From Candidatus Cloacimonadota bacterium (GTDB lineage: Bacteria > Cloacimonadota > Cloacimonadia > Cloacimonadales > TCS61): 9,343 nt of DNA. Position 1 is the first letter of the stretch, and each line of letters starts with the position of its first letter. The stretch covers positions 1-9,343 of the forward strand of contig DAOUVH010000026.1 in the NCBI GenBank assembly GCA_030667725.1. The letters are read 5' to 3'. The notes under the pieces are model-generated. The model was not told where the DNA came from. It worked only from the letters and a program-made list of their open reading frames with translations, and searched no databases. A program made the translations under genes and the position numbers. Shown in pieces: positions 5,886 to 9,343 of the stretch.

Positions 5886-6710
5886 ATGAAAAAGATAGAT
5901 CTTCACGTGCATACAAATTTTTCAGATGGAATCTATTCACCTAGAGAAGTTTTAAAATTAGCAAAAGAAAGTGATCATGGTGTGATCTCAATTACAGATC
6001 ATGACAACCTGGATGGTTATCGAAATGCAATAGAAATTGCCCAAGAGATGGATATTGAATTGATCCCGGGAGTTGAGATTAGTTGTCTTCATGAAGGGAG
6101 GGATGTACACATTCTTGCCTATTATCTTGATACGAAAAATAAAGAGATCAATGCTATGCTAAAAGTGATCTATGATAACCGTTTTCACCGTGCAAATTCG
6201 ATGATAGATAAGTTAAAGGAGCAGGGAGTTAACCTTGATCATGAACAGATCTACGAAAGAGCCGGTGAAAATAATTACCTCGGACGCCCGCACCTGGCAT
6301 GGGCATTAATTGAGAATGGATATTGTAAAAACAAATATGAGGCTTTTGAAAAATATCTAGGGGAGCATTGTTATGCGTATGTTCCCAAAGCTTCACCTTC
6401 TGTAGAAAAGGTAATCAAGGTTATCAGGAATGCAAGTGGTGTAAGTGTTCTGGCGCATCCATACACTTTAAGAAATGATGACCTTATATACGATATCATA
6501 AAGTTTGGTATTGACGGCATGGAAGTTTTTTATGCTAAAAGTAATGATGAAACTGTGCTGCATTACAATGAGATCGCTCAAAATAATATGCTCATCCGAA
6601 CTGGTGGAAGCGATTTTCATGGAGAAGGATTGGATGAGGAAATATTTAAAAATTATTCTGCTCCTGTTTTTGTGCTGGAAGAATTAAAAGATAAAGTAAG
6701 AGGAAGATAA
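5886..6710 (+). CDS. PHP-domain metal-dependent phosphoesterase (RNase AM / nucleoside-bisphosphate phosphatase-like)
   Basis: The 274-residue protein is a stand-alone PHP-domain hydrolase. The metal-site motifs are all present: DLHVHTNFSDG (H7, H9, D14), SITDHDNLDG (D38, H39, D40), PGVEIS (E64), H75, GRPHLA (H136), LAHP (H191) and GGSDFHG (D243, H245). The GRPHLA segment and the length near 280 match the YciV/TrpH group, whose characterised members are 5'-3' exonucleases on short RNA and 3',5'-nucleoside bisphosphate phosphatases. The exact substrate here is inferred only. No signal peptide is present, so it is cytoplasmic. I chose ATG 5886 over an in-frame TTG at 5883 because GGGAG (5877-5881) would be only one base from TTG; the 4-base spacing to ATG is still short. 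It heads a coupled gene run: its TAA shares a base with the next ATG (TAATG). Confidence 0.93.
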   Translation: MKKIDLHVHTNFSDGIYSPREVLKLAKESDHGVISITDHDNLDGYRNAIEIAQEMDIELIPGVEISCLHEGRDVHILAYYLDTKNKEINAMLKVIYDNRFHRANSMIDKLKEQGVNLDHEQIYERAGENNYLGRPHLAWALIENGYCKNKYEAFEKYLGEHCYAYVPKASPSVEKVIKVIRNASGVSVLAHPYTLRNDDLIYDIIKFGIDGMEVFYAKSNDETVLHYNEIAQNNMLIRTGGSDFHGEGLDEEIFKNYSAPVFVLEELKDKVRGR

Positions 6711-7252
6711 TGAAAGATTTGGGAGAATTTTTAGATATAAATAAAACCAAAGGTTTGCCGCGAACCTATAAATTCAACCAGTTCATACGCTGGTTTACAC
6801 TCATTTTCGCAACACTTGCAATAGTATATTCTATATGGCTTATCTTTAATAAAGTTGATTCAGACTCATCCAAATTTGCTCAGTTTGTTCCATTTGCTAT
6901 CATGTTCCTTGCCCTAAATTCTTTTTTGAAAAACCTGTTTTCTTTGAATAAGATCAAACTCACAGAGGAGATAATATCCTTCCAATATTTAGGAAAGAAA
7001 AATGTGAGTATTAAATGGGAATGGTTAACGAAAATGGAGCTAAATGATGATAAACGTAAGATGATCCGATTAAAATACATTGTTGATGATGTAGAAAGAT
7101 CATTGCAGTATACACTCAGCTTCCCTAAACCTTTGGAAATAGCGAACAGTATTGCAGAGATGGCTCCTCAAATTGAGTTTGATGAATTTATGGCAGCGGT
7201 GGTAATTACAGATAAAGAGAAGAAAGCTTTTTTTGAAAAAAATAAGAAATGA
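6710..7252 (+). CDS. Two-TM membrane protein with a PH-like C-terminal domain, function unknown
   Basis: The 180-residue product has a short hydrophilic N-terminus, two membrane helices (about 28-47 and 58-77) and a C-terminal cytoplasmic-looking domain. That domain contains KLTEEIISFQYLGKKNVSI and KWEWLTKMEL, the strand pattern of bacterial PH-like domains ('turns on a field, ties to W at a strand end'). The last 15 residues are lysine-rich. This layout is common among uncharacterised bacterial membrane proteins, and no family could be named with confidence. The start overlaps the previous stop (TAATG) and its own TGA overlaps the next start (ATGA), so it is very likely translated together with the PHP and glycosyltransferase genes. 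The PH-like assignment is a pattern judgement. Confidence 0.82.
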   Translation: MKDLGEFLDINKTKGLPRTYKFNQFIRWFTLIFATLAIVYSIWLIFNKVDSDSSKFAQFVPFAIMFLALNSFLKNLFSLNKIKLTEEIISFQYLGKKNVSIKWEWLTKMELNDDKRKMIRLKYIVDDVERSLQYTLSFPKPLEIANSIAEMAPQIEFDEFMAAVVITDKEKKAFFEKNKK

Positions 7253-8316
7253 AGATCTTGAAAAATTGTCTCCACTTTAGGGGAGATATTCCCTGCAAGC
7301 CGCATAAAAAAAGCGGTGTTCACTGTAACAACTGCAAACATTTTATTTCCCTGAAAGAACGAATTCTCATCATCAAGCTGGGTGCTGCCGGAGATGTGAT
7401 CCGTACCACACCTATTTTGCATAAACTACGTTCTGAATTTCCCAATGCTGAAATCACCTGGCTTACAGATTCTCCACTATTTGTACCGGGAAAGTATGTA
7501 AATACGATTTTGGATTGGAATGAAAAAAATGTACTATGTCTGCAGAACCGTGAATTTGATTTGCTGGTGAATCTGGATAAAGACCAACATGCACTTGCTT
7601 TAGCGAAAAGCATAAAAGCAACAGAAAAAAAAGGTTATCTTCCTGACAAATTTGGAAAATGCCAACCAGCCGATAGCGATGCTGAACAAAAATGGCAAAC
7701 CGGATTATGGGATGATCTCTGTTTGCAAAATCGTAAAAGCTATCCACAGGAAATTTTTGAAATGTTCGGTTATAAATTTGCAGGAGAAAAATATATTTTA
7801 GATCTTCCTGAATCGGAAAACGATTTTAGCCTTCCTGACGGGAAAAGAATAATTGGTTTAAATACCGGTTGCGGTACACGCTGGCTTACCAGACTTTGGG
7901 GTGAGAAAAACTGGATTGAGATTTCCAACAAATTACATAAAAAAGGATTTGTTCCACTTTTGCTGGGTGGACCCATCGAACATGAAATGAATACCGAAAT
8001 TGCTGCCAGCTCAAAGGCGATCTACCTGGGTTATTTTGACATGAAGGCTTTTCTAAACTTGATGAATAAGTGTGATCTTGTTGTAACTTCTGTGACGATG
8101 GCAATGCACATTGCTATCGGATATGAGAAAAAATTAGTTCTTTTTAATAACATCTTTAATAAATATGAATTTGAACTTTATGGACTTGGAACTATTCTTG
8201 AACCGGATGGAAAAGAGTGTTTGGGATGTTATAAAAATACTTGTAAAATTGAATGTATGAGCACTATTTCACCAAATTTAGTGTTGAAAACAATTGAACA
8301 ATTATTAGAGATATGA
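7249..8316 (+). CDS. Glycosyltransferase family 9 protein (LPS heptosyltransferase-like) with cysteine-rich N-terminus
   Basis: The 355-residue protein has the GT9/ADP-heptose:LPS heptosyltransferase layout. ILIIKLGAAGDVIRTTPIL (39-57) is the diagnostic N-terminal segment with the catalytic-site aspartate D49. GKRIIGLNTGCGTRWLTRLW marks the start of the second Rossmann domain with the sugar-nucleotide site, followed by FVPLLLGGPIE and the SVTMAMHIAIGY donor-site helix. A short extension precedes the catalytic domain with C7, C16, C26 and C29 (C-x8-C-x9-C-x2-C, including HCNNCKHF). The C-terminus has C324, C327, C332 and C336. Both clusters look like metal or structural cysteine sets; C-terminal cysteines of this type are common in GT9 proteins. 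It probably acts on the cytoplasmic face of the inner membrane, adding heptose or a related sugar to a lipid-linked core. It overlaps both neighbours by ATGA. Donor and acceptor are unknown. Confidence 0.92.
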   Translation: MKILKNCLHFRGDIPCKPHKKSGVHCNNCKHFISLKERILIIKLGAAGDVIRTTPILHKLRSEFPNAEITWLTDSPLFVPGKYVNTILDWNEKNVLCLQNREFDLLVNLDKDQHALALAKSIKATEKKGYLPDKFGKCQPADSDAEQKWQTGLWDDLCLQNRKSYPQEIFEMFGYKFAGEKYILDLPESENDFSLPDGKRIIGLNTGCGTRWLTRLWGEKNWIEISNKLHKKGFVPLLLGGPIEHEMNTEIAASSKAIYLGYFDMKAFLNLMNKCDLVVTSVTMAMHIAIGYEKKLVLFNNIFNKYEFELYGLGTILEPDGKECLGCYKNTCKIECMSTISPNLVLKTIEQLLEI

Positions 8317-9343
8317 AAATCGGATTTCTGGGACCAGCTTATCCTCTGCGAGGGGGAATTGCACAATTCATTACACTGTTGGCATTAGAATTGAAAAAAA
8401 AAAATGAAGTAAAAATATTTTCATTTTCTAAACAATATCCTAAAATCTTATTCCCGGGCAAAGATCAGATTGATTACAGTGAAACTAAACCGGAGCTGGA
8501 TATTGAGCCTGTTGTTATCCCATACAATCCTCTAACCTGGTTTTCTGCTGTAAAAAAGATAAAGCAATGGCAACCGGAAATACTGATTCTGAAATACTGG
8601 ATTCCTTTTTTTGCCCCGCTTTTTGGTTGGCTTATTCGCAGGTTAAATAAACATAACATCAGAACAATCTATGTGATCGATAATATTGTTTTTCACGAAA
8701 AATGGTTTTTTGCAGATAAGTTGACCAAATATGCACTTGGTAAAGCTGATGTTATAATTACGATGTCTGATTCTGTACATGATGATACCAGAAAAATACT
8801 TCCTAAAACTAATATTATCAAAGGTTTCCATCCAATCTACAATTGTTATAACCTGGGAAATTATACTAAAGATTCAGCCAAAAAAAAATTGCAGATTGAG
8901 GAGAAAAAACCCATTCTCTTTTTTGGTTATATCAAACCATACAAAGGTTTGGATTTATTGATAAAATCTTTCCCGTTGATTTTGGAAGAACTTCCAGATG
9001 CACATTTGATGATCGTAGGAGAAGTTTATGGTGATGACGCTGTTTATTTCAATTTAATTAAAAAACTGAACATGGAAAATGATGTGACTTTTCTGAACAG
9101 ATTTGCAACAAATGAAGAAGTGGAGTTATATTATAAAGCTGCTGATGTGTTAGCTTTACCGTACATTAGTGCAACACAAAGTGGTGTATTGCAAATTGCA
9201 TATGATATGGAACTGGGAGCAGTTGCAACTCCTGTAGGCAGTCTGGCAGAATTAGTGCTGGATAATAAAACAGGAATTATGTCTGGGGATGTTTCCAAAG
9301 AAGCTTTCGCTGAAGCAATTATTCGATATTTTGAATTGGATCA
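8313..9343 (+). CDS. GT4-like (group 1) glycosyltransferase, 3' end outside the window
   Basis: The ATG at 8313 overlaps the stop of the GT9 gene (ATGA), and the frame stays open for 343 codons to the window edge. The N-terminal MKIGFLGPAYPLRGGIAQF is the nucleotide-fold start with the glycine-rich GGIA loop. The middle has IKGFHPIYN and ILFFGYIKPYKGLDLLIKS, the hinge and donor-binding segment typical of GT4 enzymes. Near the end, ALPYISATQSGVLQIAYDME with ATPVGSLAELV corresponds to the donor-site EX7E region, with SATQSG in place of the usual first glutamate, a variant common in this subgroup. GT4 enzymes transfer sugars from nucleotide donors with retention; with the adjacent GT9 gene this points to a surface-glycan locus continuing downstream. 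Two long A-runs (11 at 8394-8404, 9 at 8880-8888) lie inside the gene. Donor and acceptor cannot be told. Confidence 0.93.
   Translation, partial: MKIGFLGPAYPLRGGIAQFITLLALELKKKNEVKIFSFSKQYPKILFPGKDQIDYSETKPELDIEPVVIPYNPLTWFSAVKKIKQWQPEILILKYWIPFFAPLFGWLIRRLNKHNIRTIYVIDNIVFHEKWFFADKLTKYALGKADVIITMSDSVHDDTRKILPKTNIIKGFHPIYNCYNLGNYTKDSAKKKLQIEEKKPILFFGYIKPYKGLDLLIKSFPLILEELPDAHLMIVGEVYGDDAVYFNLIKKLNMENDVTFLNRFATNEEVELYYKAADVLALPYISATQSGVLQIAYDMELGAVATPVGSLAELVLDNKTGIMSGDVSKEAFAEAIIRYFELD

Noticed and set aside
5883..5888. TTG at 5883 as start of the PHP-domain gene
   Set aside because: GGGAG would be one base away. ATG 5886 gives MKKIDLHVHT, the usual beginning of the family.

Overview
The window is a low-GC, gene-dense bacterial chromosome segment with every recognisable gene on the + strand. 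The best clue to its origin is the protein spread over 2866-5016. It has a signal peptide, two parallel beta-helix modules, and a C-terminal FlgD-like/Por-secretion-type sorting domain with the NFPNPFNPTT entry motif, a YNLKGQKV strand and a SGIYLYKLKAG...KKIILMK end. Such proteins, often preceded by short-repeat linkers, are typical of Fibrobacteres-Chlorobi-Bacteroidetes (FCB) bacteria and especially Cloacimonadota-like lineages. That placement is inference. A partial outer-membrane-barrel-like C-terminus at the left edge and two sugar transferases at the right edge fit a Gram-negative envelope.

Layout. (1) 3-179: last 58 codons of an upstream gene, probably an outer membrane beta-barrel. 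(2) 180-333: leader with small inverted repeats and a strong Shine-Dalgarno site. (3) 334-5016: a tightly packed gene run: an unknown membrane-anchored protein, an aldo/keto reductase with a C-terminal two-cluster 4Fe-4S region, a PrsW-family intramembrane protease, then (ATGA overlap) the secreted beta-helix protein. The last gene is broken by one in-frame TGA at 3538-3540, with sense coding continuing in the same frame on both sides. (4) 5070-5567: a small polytopic membrane protein with its own strong ribosome site and an internal duplication. (5) 5568-5885: an AT-rich non-coding stretch with two strong palindromes and a possible promoter. (6) 5886-9343: a translationally coupled run (TAATG, ATGA, ATGA): PHP-domain phosphoesterase, two-TM PH-like protein, GT9 heptosyltransferase-like enzyme, and a GT4-like glycosyltransferase cut off by the window edge.

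How the genes may work together: the last two genes suggest the start of a cell-surface glycan (LPS core or O-chain) locus. The PrsW-type protease and the sorted beta-helix protein both act in the envelope, but nothing in the sequence ties the protease to that protein as a substrate. No tRNA, rRNA, CRISPR array, transposase or phage integration gene was found. The most notable observations are the single in-frame TGA, the heptanucleotide repeat that encodes a heptapeptide-repeat linker before the sorting domain, and the large intergenic palindrome at 5635-5678. I did not find a clearly new multi-gene system.
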